This document shows positions 19,022 to 29,222 of a stretch of 64,000 nucleotides of DNA, one piece after another. The stretch comes from Schizochytrium sp. CCTCC M209059. Lineage: Eukaryota; Sar; Bigyra; Thraustochytrida; Thraustochytriidae. A program made the translations under genes and the position numbers. Every line of letters starts with the position of its first letter. Position 1 is the stretch's first letter. Location: NCBI GenBank assembly GCA_000818945.1, contig KN805376.1, positions 1 to 64,000 of the forward strand. The letters run 5' to 3'. The notes under the pieces are model-generated. The model searched no databases. It was not told where the DNA came from and worked only from the letters and a program-made list of their open reading frames with translations.

Positions 19022-21937
19022 TCAAACTTGTGTAAGCTCCAAATCTGAAGGTAGATCAGGAGTATTGCCACCTTCTTGCAAAGTTCGCTTGCAGCGCGTC
19101 CACGATGGAAGACCGCGACCATTGCTGAAAGCCACACGTAAAGTCACAACACTGACGAAAGCGGCCAGCGTGATGACCAATGTAAGGTACCACTGCTCCA
19201 AAAAGTAGACAAAGATGAGAGAAAAGATCATCTGCCAAAATTGCATGGGGAAGCCGAACCGCAAAAAGTCCAAAAACACGTAGTTGCCCACGTTCAGAAC
19301 CATCATGTTCGTTTGGTAACCGTACGATGTGGAAAAGGACGATGATGCAGAGAGCATCAGCGTAAAGACCATTTGCTGCACGCAGAGCGACTGACCATCG
19401 TCGCCATCCGCGCAACTGTTCTGCGCGGCCGTAATGGCAATGTCGAACATGAGCACGGCTGCACTGTTGTTGGACAGAACCATCGAAAGCAGAAAGGTCG
19501 CAAAGTACACGGCCGTCAGCACGCCCACGTAGCCTGTTCCCGTGAGAGCGGCGAGGTCTACAAGCGCATTGCCAATTGCGCTTGCAACGCCCGACTTGGA
19601 AAGAGCATTGCTCAGGCCAAAGGCGGCGGCAATTGTGACAATCACGTCCCACGAGACGGCCCTGCGCGCATGTTCCGGCGTCAGGATTCCCTTGATAAGC
19701 ATGATGCCCGAAACAAAGATTGCAGGCACAATCAGACTAATGTAGTCAGAAAAGACGACATACACGACGAGCATAATGATTACCGAGACGAGCGCAATGT
19801 AGAACTTGTCAAAGTGCGGCGGCGACGAGTCATCAATCTCTGTCACCAGTAGAAAGTTCGGGTTGTCGCGGTACCGCTGCACAAAGTTGGGACCCGTGTC
19901 CAAGATCAGCACATCGCCTGCACGGAGCTCGATGTCGCCAATCTTGGACAGCACGCGCCGACCTTGACGATGCACAGCAATAATGGCCGCTTCGTACTGG
20001 GTGCGAAACTTGGACTCGCGCACCGTCTTGCCCACCAAGTGCGAGCGCATGCTCACCACGCACTCTACCAGGCGTCGTTGTACGGGCTGGACCTTGAGCT
20101 TTTGCGCTTGCGTATCGGGTGGGTGAAGACCAGGAATGCGACGCAAGGTGGCGACAGCCTCGCGCTCGCCAGCGAACCAGAGCATGTCGTTGGCAGCGAG
20201 AACCATCTCGGGGCCAACGACGTGCTCGACACTGCGATCACTATGCTCCACAGCGACAAGAAAGAGCCCGGGCAGACCACGCAAACCAGCGCTCTCGACA
20301 GTCTGGCCGACGAGACTGCGGGCACCGCGAAGCTGTGTGTTTTCGTTGACGCTCATGGGAATGAGAAACTCGCGTTCCAGCTCTTGTTGTGAGACAGCCT
20401 GAAGCTGACGCACCGAAGAAGCTTCTACGAGCGCTGCTTCCTCTGCCAAAAAAGGCTTGAGGTCGCGTTCGATCTCGGGTACACTCCAGTCAAAGTCGTT
20501 ACCGGTGACGAGCAAGAGAACGTCGCCAACCTTGAGCGGAATGCGACCAAGATTTCCGCGGACGCTAAGCTGCTCGCCAGCACGATAGAGGGATAGAATG
20601 GCGGCGTCGTAGCGTTTGCGGAACCTGCACTCCTTGGCCGTCTTTCCCTCGAGCGTGCTGCCGCTGCGAACAACGACTTGCGTGATGCGCTCGCGAAAAG
20701 TGTACCGACGGTCGGAAACGACTCGCTCTCGAGTGAGAACTCCATTCTTTGCAGCGTCTGCTTCCGCTGCGCGGACACTTGCTACGGATGCCACTGTCGC
20801 GCCGCTCTCAATGTCCCATCCCAGCGGCTCCAGTCTCGCTGACTGGGGCTCCAGCAATCGATCGCGAAGGTGTTGCTGCGAGGGACGTGACGGGCTCATG
20901 TGCTCACTACTGGTACTGTCAAGCGATACCACATCATCATCGTCTTCGAGGTCTGTCGTAACCAGCTCAAAGGCGTGTCTAATGCAGAATTCACCAAAGT
21001 GATCGACGATGCCTGTAAAAAACAGAAGGTCGTCCTCGTTGATAACGAACTCTGGACCGACAGCATTGTGCATGCGCTGGCCGCGCTGGACACTGACAAG
21101 GAAGAGGCCGTTGAGACCACGTAGACCAGCTTCATCGACAGCCTTGCCGATTGCAGGTGAATATGGCGTGACAATGCACGAGACGGTAAAGTTGCTGCGC
21201 TGGCCCGGAACGCTCGGCGCACTCTCTTCGCCTGTGTTTGCGAACGACGGGTTGCTCGAGGTCTCGCTTTCGTCGAGTCCAAGAGCTATGCGAGACCGGC
21301 GCTCTAACTCCTCGAACCCTGGAAGCAACATTGGCGCAAAAAGCAGAATGTAAACCATGCCAGTCATTGCAGCAGGGACGCCGACAGCGCCGATGTCAAA
21401 GAGACCAATACTTTGACCAGGAAACTGAGCAGAGAACTTGCCCGCGACCACCAGGTTGGTGCTTGTGCCAATGAGCGTAATGGTGCCACCAAGAATGGAC
21501 GCGAACGACAGAGGAATCATGAGCTGCGAGACGGGTTGCTTGATGCGTCGGGCCCAGCGTTGCACGAGCGGAATCATGATCGCGCAAAGAGGCGTGTTGT
21601 TGAGAAAGGCTGACGCCAGCACGATGGGCACCATGAGACGTATCTGCGCTACCGTGAGCGACTTGGGGTTTCCGAGCACCTTGCCGAAGATGTAGTCAAG
21701 CGCGCCAGTGGAGTTGATGCCTGCGGCAACCACATAGAGGATCGCGACAGTGAGGACGCTCGAGCTTGAGAATCCCTCGAGACCTTCCGATGTTGTGACA
21801 ATCTGCGCTGCCATGAGCACGCCGAGTGTGGCGACCAGTGCAAAGTCTGCGGGCATCCATTCGCGCACAAGGACGACGAACATGGCCGCGAGGCAACCCA
21901 GCGTGAACCATCCTTCCCAACCAAAGGGGACCGCCAT
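19022..21937 (-). CDS. SLC13/SAC1-like anion transporter with four RCK_C (TrkA-C) domains, copy B
   Basis: 971 residues starting at ATG 21935-21937. The architecture matches copy A: an N-terminal permease half with NNTPLCAIMIPLVQRW and GTSTNLVVAGKF, four TrkA-C domains, then a second half with VLSNNSAAVLMFDIAITAA. The last two TrkA-C domains and much of the second membrane half are almost identical to copy A in protein and DNA. The first 500 residues and the C-terminus have diverged. The tail is about 90 residues shorter and lacks the long Ser/Asp-rich extension. Same family role (probable sulfate or dicarboxylate transport), with possible subfunctionalisation through the divergent second TrkA-C region and tail. 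Confidence 0.88.
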   Translation of the reverse strand: MAVPFGWEGWFTLGCLAAMFVVLVREWMPADFALVATLGVLMAAQIVTTSEGLEGFSSSSVLTVAILYVVAAGINSTGALDYIFGKVLGNPKSLTVAQIRLMVPIVLASAFLNNTPLCAIMIPLVQRWARRIKQPVSQLMIPLSFASILGGTITLIGTSTNLVVAGKFSAQFPGQSIGLFDIGAVGVPAAMTGMVYILLFAPMLLPGFEELERRSRIALGLDESETSSNPSFANTGEESAPSVPGQRSNFTVSCIVTPYSPAIGKAVDEAGLRGLNGLFLVSVQRGQRMHNAVGPEFVINEDDLLFFTGIVDHFGEFCIRHAFELVTTDLEDDDDVVSLDSTSSEHMSPSRPSQQHLRDRLLEPQSARLEPLGWDIESGATVASVASVRAAEADAAKNGVLTRERVVSDRRYTFRERITQVVVRSGSTLEGKTAKECRFRKRYDAAILSLYRAGEQLSVRGNLGRIPLKVGDVLLLVTGNDFDWSVPEIERDLKPFLAEEAALVEASSVRQLQAVSQQELEREFLIPMSVNENTQLRGARSLVGQTVESAGLRGLPGLFLVAVEHSDRSVEHVVGPEMVLAANDMLWFAGEREAVATLRRIPGLHPPDTQAQKLKVQPVQRRLVECVVSMRSHLVGKTVRESKFRTQYEAAIIAVHRQGRRVLSKIGDIELRAGDVLILDTGPNFVQRYRDNPNFLLVTEIDDSSPPHFDKFYIALVSVIIMLVVYVVFSDYISLIVPAIFVSGIMLIKGILTPEHARRAVSWDVIVTIAAAFGLSNALSKSGVASAIGNALVDLAALTGTGYVGVLTAVYFATFLLSMVLSNNSAAVLMFDIAITAAQNSCADGDDGQSLCVQQMVFTLMLSASSSFSTSYGYQTNMMVLNVGNYVFLDFLRFGFPMQFWQMIFSLIFVYFLEQWYLTLVITLAAFVSVVTLRVAFSNGRGLPSWTRCKRTLQEGGNTPDLPSDLELTQV

Positions 21938-23413
21938 CGTCCTCCTCGCCGCCTTTACTCCCTCCTCCGCTCTCCTTGATCGCCAACCTTCTCAAGACCC
22001 AAGGCCGTTTGCGATTTGCTTTGCAATCTTGCATGCTCGTCGGCTCGCCTGCAAGTGACGAGAGAAGTCCATGGGTCTCCATCACAAGCACGATCAGGGA
22101 CAAATCGACATGAAGAAAAAGCTGCCTGGCTTCTTCTCCATGCATGACGCCTCACCTCACTAGCCTAGTGCGACGTGCGGTGGTATGCACGCACCGCACG
22201 GCAGGTAAGGTGGTAGGTCGATCACGGTGATCGATCGCTGAGCCGGGGCCGACGCTTTTTACTTCCAGCCTTCCATAATAGGCTCTTCCTCCCGGTCTAC
22301 TTCTTCATCCCTCAGGAAGCTCCTGACCAACTTGTGGGCTCGCTCAGCTCGCTCGCTCGCTCGCTTGCTGCTGCCGCCGCCGCTGCCGTTGCCGCTGGCA
22401 CCGACGCCGGCTTGACGTGAGGCCGACGTGGGTCTATCTCTCTCTGTTTCCGAGTCTGCAGCTGCTGCCGCCGCCTCCCTCCGCCGCCTACGTTCACGAC
22501 TGGGGCGCGCGACCTGCCGACGTTCATCGCCTCGCCTCGCCTCGCCGTCGACGACAGGGAAGACAAGCGCGGCGAGCTCCGCTCACGACCCGTCGCAGTC
22601 GACGTCGCAGCTCGCCGTGCCGCTGACGTTGCGAGTCACCCGGCTCGCGAGCGGCCCCTCCTGGTACCCGCGCCCAGGCGGCGTGACGTCTGCTCTGCGC
22701 ATGCATGCATGGTGGTGGATGGCAGGCTCCGAGACTGTGCCAAAGACGGGCATGCATGCATGCATGCATGCGCTGCGAGATTCTTGCTCGCTCGAGTCCA
22801 ATTGCTTGCTGCCCCGCAGCCGCGGCTCCAGCTAGCTCGCCACGGCGGCGGCGCCTCGGCCGGCACTGCAGAGCAGCACAGCACGACGCGGCGCGGGGCG
22901 GCGGCGAGCGAAGCAAGGTCCGGGAGGCATGCATCCTCGCGACCGGCCGGCCATGCCTGCCGCCTTAAAGGGGAAAAGAGTCGGGCCGGGCGGCAAGGCG
23001 TCCAGCTCGGTTCTGTGGAGGTTCCGGATTGGTTCTGTGAAGATATCCGTTTCTGGAGGGAGTCCCTGATGACAGGATGGTGATGGGAGAGATGGTGATG
23101 GGAGCAGGTAGGCAGGCAGGCAGGCAAGGCAGGAAAGACAGGCAAGGCAGGCAAGAGAGAGAATAGGGGAGAGTAGCGGCGCGCATATGCTTGAGGTAGC
23201 TAGCGTTGACCTTGCTTGCCAGTGGTTCTTGCGTATTTGTCTGGCCAGGTCACGGTTCACACGAATGAAAAGAGCCAAGGGCGCTGGCGAAAAAGTAGTG
23301 CTGTCTCCTCTCTAGGTCAAGGCTTGGTCTTCTTCTGCCCTGGCATTCTAATTTACTTGGTTGCTTGGTTGCTTGCGAGTTTGCGCGCGGACGCACATCA
23401 AAGCAAGGCCACG
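21938..23413. promoter_or_regulatory. Divergent intergenic region between transporter B and the IQ-ankyrin gene
   Basis: 1.5 kb without a supported gene. It holds (CTCG)n at 22340-22365, repeated ATGCATGC tracts at 22700-22712 and 22751-22771 (the octamer is self-complementary), and a (GGCA)n array at 23108-23155. The last is 260-305 bp before the IQ-ankyrin ATG. Frames at 22428-22968 are GC-biased noise. Confidence 0.5.
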
Positions 23414-26400
23414 ATGGCGGCGACGGACCCGGCCAAGATGGCCATGAGAGTCCTTGCTGAAGCGCCGCTGACGCCACGAGCCGCTGCAGAGGTTGCAGCA
23501 ATGGGTGTCAACGAAGAAGAAGAAGACGACGCGAACCAAAGCTTGTTCCGGAGCGTCCTCGACAGCTTTCAGCTCGACGAATTGCTTTCCGGTGATGCAG
23601 ATAAGCAAATCAAACAGCAAAAGATTGTCACGCCCGATCGCAAGCTCTGGTTCACAACCAGGCGCACCACGCAGAGCAACGTGGTCTCCGTCATTTGCAC
23701 GATACGCACCACGGCCAACGCAAAGTGGCAAAATGCGCTCTCCTCTGACGAAAGCGTGCGAGGGCGTCGTGCAAGCACGGCAGACGTGACGAGACTTGGC
23801 AGTCTCAAGTCGCCCTTCGAGTCAAGGCGATCTCGAGCCAAGGACCTCACTGCGTCCCTGCAGGTGCAAAAAGACCTACGCTGCGAAGAGGCGCATTTTC
23901 TGACCAAGCTAGGGATCCGGAGAGAAAAGCGATCGTCGCTCGAGAATTCGGCAGCCGTCGTCCTTCAACGCACCGCCCGAGGCTTTCTCATGCGAAGATG
24001 GCTAAAACGAAACGCTGGCCGTCTTCGCCTACAACGCAAGATGAAGCGGTCGTACCAGGTCATCGCGCGTCAGATCCGATTGAAACTCGAGCTTGCAGAA
24101 AGTGCCAAGCGCGCCGAGGAGTACCGCGAGCGTTCGAGCATCAAAATTCAGGCCGCCACGCGTATGTTCTTGGCGGCTCGAGCAGTCGAAAAAGAGCGAC
24201 GCACCCGCTTCGTTGAGCTTTTGAACGAAGCTGCGACCAAACTCTGCGCCTTTGTTCGTCGAGTCATCTCTGCGCGCACGGTGGCTGCCTTGCGTGATCG
24301 TCAGAATGCAGAGCGCATCCTGCGCGCAACTGTCACCATTCAAGCTTCTTACCGCATGTGGCATCTCGGCAAACAAAAGGCAAGAGCGCTTCAGCACCGC
24401 AGAGTACGAATGAGCGCAGTGCGTATACAATGTGCCTGGCGGTGCGTCTCGGCGCATGCTCAACGCATTCGCATGCAAAATCGCGTCTTGCAACGTGATC
24501 AGGTTCGTGCAGCAATCCTCATGCAGGGAATCGCGCGTGGCGTGGCGTGTAGGATGCGCATTGGCAAAATCCAGAACGAGCATGCGGAGCTTGTCCGAGA
24601 AGCCATGGCGCTGAGCATTCAACGCGTGTGCAGAGGATGGTTGTATGGCCGCGCACGCGTTCGTTTTATTCGGGCTCGCAGGCTTTGCACGTGTCAGTTC
24701 TGGGCCGCTATTGACATTCAACGCATCGTGCGTGGCCGCTTGGCGCGGAAACGCACGGCTGTTGCTCTCGATGAAAAACTTACAGACATCTTCTTTCAGG
24801 CCCGGCTTGGACGTCGGCAAGAGGTGGAAGACCTCCACGAGCTTGAGAGCTGCGTCGCCGTTGAGGATATCAACGGAGACTCCGTGCTCACCATTGCCTG
24901 TCGATTTGGATACCGTAAGCTCGTGCGCAAAGCCATCAAGTGGGGCCTCGACATCGATCACGAAAATGACGCGGGAGAAACAGGGGTCATGCTTGCCACT
25001 CGAGGCGGCCACGTCGAAATCGCGGAACTCCTTCTTTCCAAACGCTGCAAGGTTTCTTCCGAGGGAAGGACAATTCTTCACGATGCATGCGAAGCAGGTC
25101 TTGTGGCGCTCATCCTCCCGCTGCTTCTTTGCGAGCAGGACGCCAACCAAGTGGCACCCGAAGACCCAGATAATCGCGCCCCACTCCACCTTGCCATCGC
25201 CGGGAGTGCCCCAAGCATCGAGCTCGTTCAGAGTCTTGTAGAGGCCGGCCACGCCGACGTCAATCTTGCGGATCGCCACGGCGCCACGCCACTTCACATG
25301 GCGGCTGCTCGCGGCCTGACTGACATTGTGCGTTATCTCGTCGACGTTGCAAAAGCCGACGTGCACAAGCAGGACCTTCGAGGCCGCACGCCATGGAAGG
25401 TCGCCGTTCAAGTCGACGAGGATGAGTGTGCCAAGCTTCTCGCAAGTGGATGGCAAATTGATATTGAGAATGATGCGGTCACTGTAGACGAGCTCACACG
25501 CATTCTTGATGGACCGGAAAAGCTTGTACACGTTATCCGCACGAGAGGGGATCGCGCTTTTTTCAAAACTCGGGCCGCCGTTGAAGCTGGTTTCCCCGTC
25601 GAGTACCAAGACCCAGAATCGGGCCTATCTGTTCTCATGGCAGCAGCAAGCGCTGGTGCTGTCGACATTATCCGCCTCGTCGCAAACCCAGATCTCATTG
25701 CCAACCAGCACGATTCCTTTGGCAAAAACGTCTTTCACTATGCTGCCCATAGTGAAAAGGTTCTCGAGCTGCTACTCAAGCGAGCCAGGGCAGATCTTGG
25801 AGACTGTCTCTCCGAGCCCGACGGGGCCGGTGTTACGGCGCTTCATGAGCTTTGTGCCAAGGACTGTCTCACTGGCAACCTACTTCGCACCCTGCAGTCC
25901 TCCAATCTTGTGCTCGGCGCTGTTCGCGATAAAGAAGGCAATACATTGCTCCACAGCGCTGCCCACACCTGCGCCCTTCGATCAATTCCGCGGCTGCTAC
26001 AGCTGGGTTTGGAGCCTACAGTACTCAACTATGCAGGCGATTCTCCTCTGCACGTGGCTTGCAGCAACCCGTCCATTGCTGCTGGAGCTTCCGATCTCCT
26101 CGCTCATCTCGTTGCCTGTTTGACCCTCGCAAACAAAGAGGGCCAGCTTCCCGTCCACGTCGCAGCAGCAAGCGGGTCGGCCGCAATTCTTAAATGTATT
26201 CTAAAGACGGATAAGGAAAGCAAAGCCAACGCTCGACTTCCTGACGCCAAAGGACGGTCCTCTCTTCACCTCGCTACTGCCAATTCGCATGAAGCCTGTC
26301 TCGAACTATTGTTAAGGCGCTGCCACTGCACTGCAGAAGATTTACATGGGCTTGCACTCGTGGCCGTGGCCAAGGAGTTCGACGCGGGATTTGATCTCCT

Positions 26401-27223
26401 TCTGAATTCGTCTCTTGAGCTAATTCGCAACGCAAACAAAGCATCGCAAAATCACGAGAGAAGAGATGGCGATGTGCAAGCAGAAGCTGGTGGGGAGGAA
26501 AAATCCGAAGACCAGGATGATGATGCTAAGAACGATAACCCCGACGAGGAAACAATCGTGCGCCAGTTGGGATTCCGCAAGATATTTGAAGAGGCCATTG
26601 CCGTGGGTTGCATTGGTATTGTTGACGCCCTCCTCAAGGATCGCCCCGAGGTGCTGGACCTCGATCGCGATCTCGAGCTAGCCGCCCAGAGCGGAAGCGC
26701 TCCAGTTCTCGCAGCGTTTCTTAGAATCGCGAAAAGTGAACACGATGCAGAAACCGGAGCACCTCGCGAGATTGATGTCGACTCCTTGGCCAACATTGCC
26801 TGCTCTGCTGATACGCTCGACGTACCCGAGATCCTTGCAGTCTTGGGCATCGAAAGTGCTGACGCCAGTCTCGTGCGACGACTGGCAGTTCTTGCAACCA
26901 AGGCAGGCAAGGCGGAGTGTCTTAGTTTCCTCTGCGAAGTCGACCGTAATCTGCCGACAGCTACCGCGCTGAAGGTAGACGAAACCGATGAGTCCAAGAT
27001 GACCTCTTTGTTGCATATCGCCTGCGCGGATGGTTGCATTCCCTGCATCGAGATCCTCGTAGGCTTGGGCGCAGACAAGAATGCGCGCGACGAGAGTGGC
27101 GCGTCCGCACTCGAGCTTGCCTCTGACGAGGTTGTGACCTACTTTGTTGCTCACGAGGACGTTTCAGAAGACACTGTTCCGGAAGGGGCCGCCGAAGCGC
27201 CCGCGCAAGAAGATGAGTCATGA
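23414..27223 (+). CDS. IQ-motif and ankyrin-repeat protein
   Basis: 1269 residues from ATG 23414 (MAATDPAKMAM); the frame is open upstream to a TTG at 23216, without an ATG. Seven IQ motifs lie at about residues 180-450, for example AAVVLQRTARGFLMRRW, SSIKIQAATRMFLAAR, SAVRIQCAWRCVSAH and AAIDIQRIVRGRLARKR. IQ motifs bind calmodulin or myosin-light-chain-like EF-hand proteins. From about 490 to 1245 there are many ankyrin repeats (GETGVMLATRGGHVEIAELL, HGATPLHMAAARGLTDIVRY), interrupted by an acidic linker near 1020-1050. A calcium-responsive scaffold role is inferred. No enzymatic domain is seen. Confidence 0.85.
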   Translation: MAATDPAKMAMRVLAEAPLTPRAAAEVAAMGVNEEEEDDANQSLFRSVLDSFQLDELLSGDADKQIKQQKIVTPDRKLWFTTRRTTQSNVVSVICTIRTTANAKWQNALSSDESVRGRRASTADVTRLGSLKSPFESRRSRAKDLTASLQVQKDLRCEEAHFLTKLGIRREKRSSLENSAAVVLQRTARGFLMRRWLKRNAGRLRLQRKMKRSYQVIARQIRLKLELAESAKRAEEYRERSSIKIQAATRMFLAARAVEKERRTRFVELLNEAATKLCAFVRRVISARTVAALRDRQNAERILRATVTIQASYRMWHLGKQKARALQHRRVRMSAVRIQCAWRCVSAHAQRIRMQNRVLQRDQVRAAILMQGIARGVACRMRIGKIQNEHAELVREAMALSIQRVCRGWLYGRARVRFIRARRLCTCQFWAAIDIQRIVRGRLARKRTAVALDEKLTDIFFQARLGRRQEVEDLHELESCVAVEDINGDSVLTIACRFGYRKLVRKAIKWGLDIDHENDAGETGVMLATRGGHVEIAELLLSKRCKVSSEGRTILHDACEAGLVALILPLLLCEQDANQVAPEDPDNRAPLHLAIAGSAPSIELVQSLVEAGHADVNLADRHGATPLHMAAARGLTDIVRYLVDVAKADVHKQDLRGRTPWKVAVQVDEDECAKLLASGWQIDIENDAVTVDELTRILDGPEKLVHVIRTRGDRAFFKTRAAVEAGFPVEYQDPESGLSVLMAAASAGAVDIIRLVANPDLIANQHDSFGKNVFHYAAHSEKVLELLLKRARADLGDCLSEPDGAGVTALHELCAKDCLTGNLLRTLQSSNLVLGAVRDKEGNTLLHSAAHTCALRSIPRLLQLGLEPTVLNYAGDSPLHVACSNPSIAAGASDLLAHLVACLTLANKEGQLPVHVAAASGSAAILKCILKTDKESKANARLPDAKGRSSLHLATANSHEACLELLLRRCHCTAEDLHGLALVAVAKEFDAGFDLLLNSSLELIRNANKASQNHERRDGDVQAEAGGEEKSEDQDDDAKNDNPDEETIVRQLGFRKIFEEAIAVGCIGIVDALLKDRPEVLDLDRDLELAAQSGSAPVLAAFLRIAKSEHDAETGAPREIDVDSLANIACSADTLDVPEILAVLGIESADASLVRRLAVLATKAGKAECLSFLCEVDRNLPTATALKVDETDESKMTSLLHIACADGCIPCIEILVGLGADKNARDESGASALELASDEVVTYFVAHEDVSEDTVPEGAAEAPAQEDES

Positions 27224-27309
27224 GTTGGAGCAACTTTACATTTTTCTTTCCATGAAACTGAAAGTGTCTGACCTGACTCAGGTTGACGTCGTAATGTGAT
27301 TCAGCTATG

Positions 27310-28857
27310 CTATAATTTAGGTATTCTGTTGAGAAATCTCTCGGCTTTGGTCTTGGACACGTCCGAGATTCGATCGCGCAGATTGTTGACCATCTTTTCG
27401 CCCTTCGCAAGCGCGTCAGGGATTATGTCTTTCTCGATATGGTCTGCAGTGACGGTCGCACTCTTGATGGCGGCATCGTAACTCTTCTTACAATCCTCAA
27501 TTGTGCTTTGCAGCGCTCCCTCTGTTCGTGCCGCAAGGTCCGATACGTTTGCACTTTGGGCTTGCACCACTTCCGTGACAGGAATTGCTGCTGCCTGAGC
27601 CTTGGCGACCGTCATGCCTGCGCTGACGGCCTCTTGACTCTCTGCGCAGACACCCGTGATAATGCCTTTGGCTTGAGCACATTCCCCATTCGCAATCTTC
27701 TTCCCGACCAAAGCAGCTTGCTCGATGACGGTCTCAGCTTTTCCCGCTACATCGCTCGTGCTTCCGATGGTTTCAATGAGATCTCCGAGTTCTTTTGCGA
27801 CAGCGGAACTTTTTGAGCTGCACATCGTTTGTGGAGTGAGCATGGCAACTTTGGCATCGACGCTGCGCAAAGCGCTGTAGAATGCGCGCTGCGCGGGAGC
27901 CCCTAAGTCCTCTGCAATACGCTTTGACAATGTTTCCATTGCCTCTTGGCCATGCGATATACTCGAACCCAACATGTCTCGCTTCGAAAGACCATGCTTG
28001 AGTTTATAAACTGCAGTCTTTCCTCGCTGAGCTGGCTCGGAGAAGGAGCCTTTGCACCAAACTACGTGCGTGCAGTCGTCTTGCACTGTGACAACAAAGA
28101 TGAGATCATGGCAATGCACTGTGTCGAGACGAAGCACGTCATCGGCACCCTTTACAGAAAGGTCGACCTGAAAGCTCTCTGAGCAACGCTGTCCGGCACT
28201 TATCAAGAGCGAACCGTCGCAGGAGCCGAGACGTTCCTTCCAATAGGGAATGAATTTTAGTGTGTCAGAACCTTTGTATGCTCGGCATGTCACGCAAGAG
28301 TCGTAAATGAGGACTTCGGCGCAATTGCCTTCGGAGCCAAACATGCCATTCAGTGCAACGCCAGCGGCCACGTTGAATGCGACAGCTCCAGCAGCGACTG
28401 CAATGCCCGGAGGGCCGCCCCCGGCCGCAAACGCCAAGCCCATTTGCATTGCTAGGTCAGCAGCGAGAGCTGCTCGACTGGCCGTCACCTCATTTACGTC
28501 GAAAGCACCTTTCAAAGTTCCAGAAACGACTGCTCCGATGAAGATATCGGCCAAGTTTGTACTTCCGAAATCGTTATACAGCGTCTGTAGAGTTTCCATA
28601 TTGCTCTGACCGTCGAGAAGCGCCTGGGTCACAGCGGTCGCACGAGCGCACGACGCGCCTTCTTCCTCGGAGACGCTCCCGTCAACACGGCAATTGTACT
28701 TGAGGGCGTGTGCCTGCGCCCAAACACGGTCTCGCTCTACTGCATCGGGACAGAGCAGAACGTAAAAGGGGCGCTCTTGGATGGCTTCGGGCGTCAGATG
28801 CTGTGCGATCTCCACAAGAGCCTCATCGCCATCGGCAATGGATGCGGACGCACCCAT
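27310..28857 (-). CDS. Hypothetical protein with N-myristoylation consensus
   Basis: 515 residues if started at ATG 28855-28857, giving MGASASIADGDEAL. That is a good match to the N-myristoylation consensus (Gly2, Ser6). An Ala/Gly-rich hydrophobic segment (about residues 135-170, with FAAGGGPPGIAVAAGAVAFN) could sit in or on a membrane. A Cys-rich middle (SCVTCRAYKG, DDCTHVVWCKG) is followed by a long Ala-rich helical C-terminus from about 330 to the end (KAQAAAIPVTEVVQAQSANV). I do not recognise a family. Peripheral membrane attachment is inferred from the N-terminus only. It is convergent with the IQ-ankyrin gene across 86 bp. Confidence 0.65.
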   Translation of the reverse strand: MGASASIADGDEALVEIAQHLTPEAIQERPFYVLLCPDAVERDRVWAQAHALKYNCRVDGSVSEEEGASCARATAVTQALLDGQSNMETLQTLYNDFGSTNLADIFIGAVVSGTLKGAFDVNEVTASRAALAADLAMQMGLAFAAGGGPPGIAVAAGAVAFNVAAGVALNGMFGSEGNCAEVLIYDSCVTCRAYKGSDTLKFIPYWKERLGSCDGSLLISAGQRCSESFQVDLSVKGADDVLRLDTVHCHDLIFVVTVQDDCTHVVWCKGSFSEPAQRGKTAVYKLKHGLSKRDMLGSSISHGQEAMETLSKRIAEDLGAPAQRAFYSALRSVDAKVAMLTPQTMCSSKSSAVAKELGDLIETIGSTSDVAGKAETVIEQAALVGKKIANGECAQAKGIITGVCAESQEAVSAGMTVAKAQAAAIPVTEVVQAQSANVSDLAARTEGALQSTIEDCKKSYDAAIKSATVTADHIEKDIIPDALAKGEKMVNNLRDRISDVSKTKAERFLNRIPKL

Positions 28858-29222
28858 TCGCAAAATGTCACTCGTTCTCTCGCTGCTTTATGCGCGCACA
28901 TCCACCGGGCCATGGACGCTTTGCGTTTTGCCTGGGTGATGACGGGTGATTTCCATCAATGTTTACGGGAGGGTTAGGTTGAGCCCGGGGAATAAAGGGC
29001 CTGAGAAGGAGTGTGATCTCGAGCGATGGACTCCGCGCCCCCCCCACACAGACCCCACAGTTGGCGCACATGACTTTCAAGGCCAAGCATAGAAAGAGAA
29101 AAAAAAAATGCGCGCTTTGGTGGTATGTATATGCGTGCTTGCCCGGGTACGTGCGTGCGTGCGAGCGTGCGTGCGTGCGCACGTAATATTCATATTGTAC
29201 AATTTGTTCTGATTGTTTTTGC
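28858..29222. other. Intergenic region upstream of the myristoylation-motif gene
   Basis: 365 bp between two minus-strand genes. It holds a poly-A run at 29100-29108 and (GTGC)n repeats at 29150-29180 (CGTGCGTGCGTGC). No gene seen. Confidence 0.5.

Noticed and set aside
22428..23278. Possible genes in the transporter B to IQ-ankyrin spacer
   Set aside because: Frames are built from ATGC and GGCA repeats, overlap on both strands, and show no conserved motif.
24029..25609. 526-codon minus-strand frame inside the IQ-ankyrin gene
   Set aside because: Antisense shadow of a strongly coding plus-strand gene with clear IQ and ankyrin motifs.
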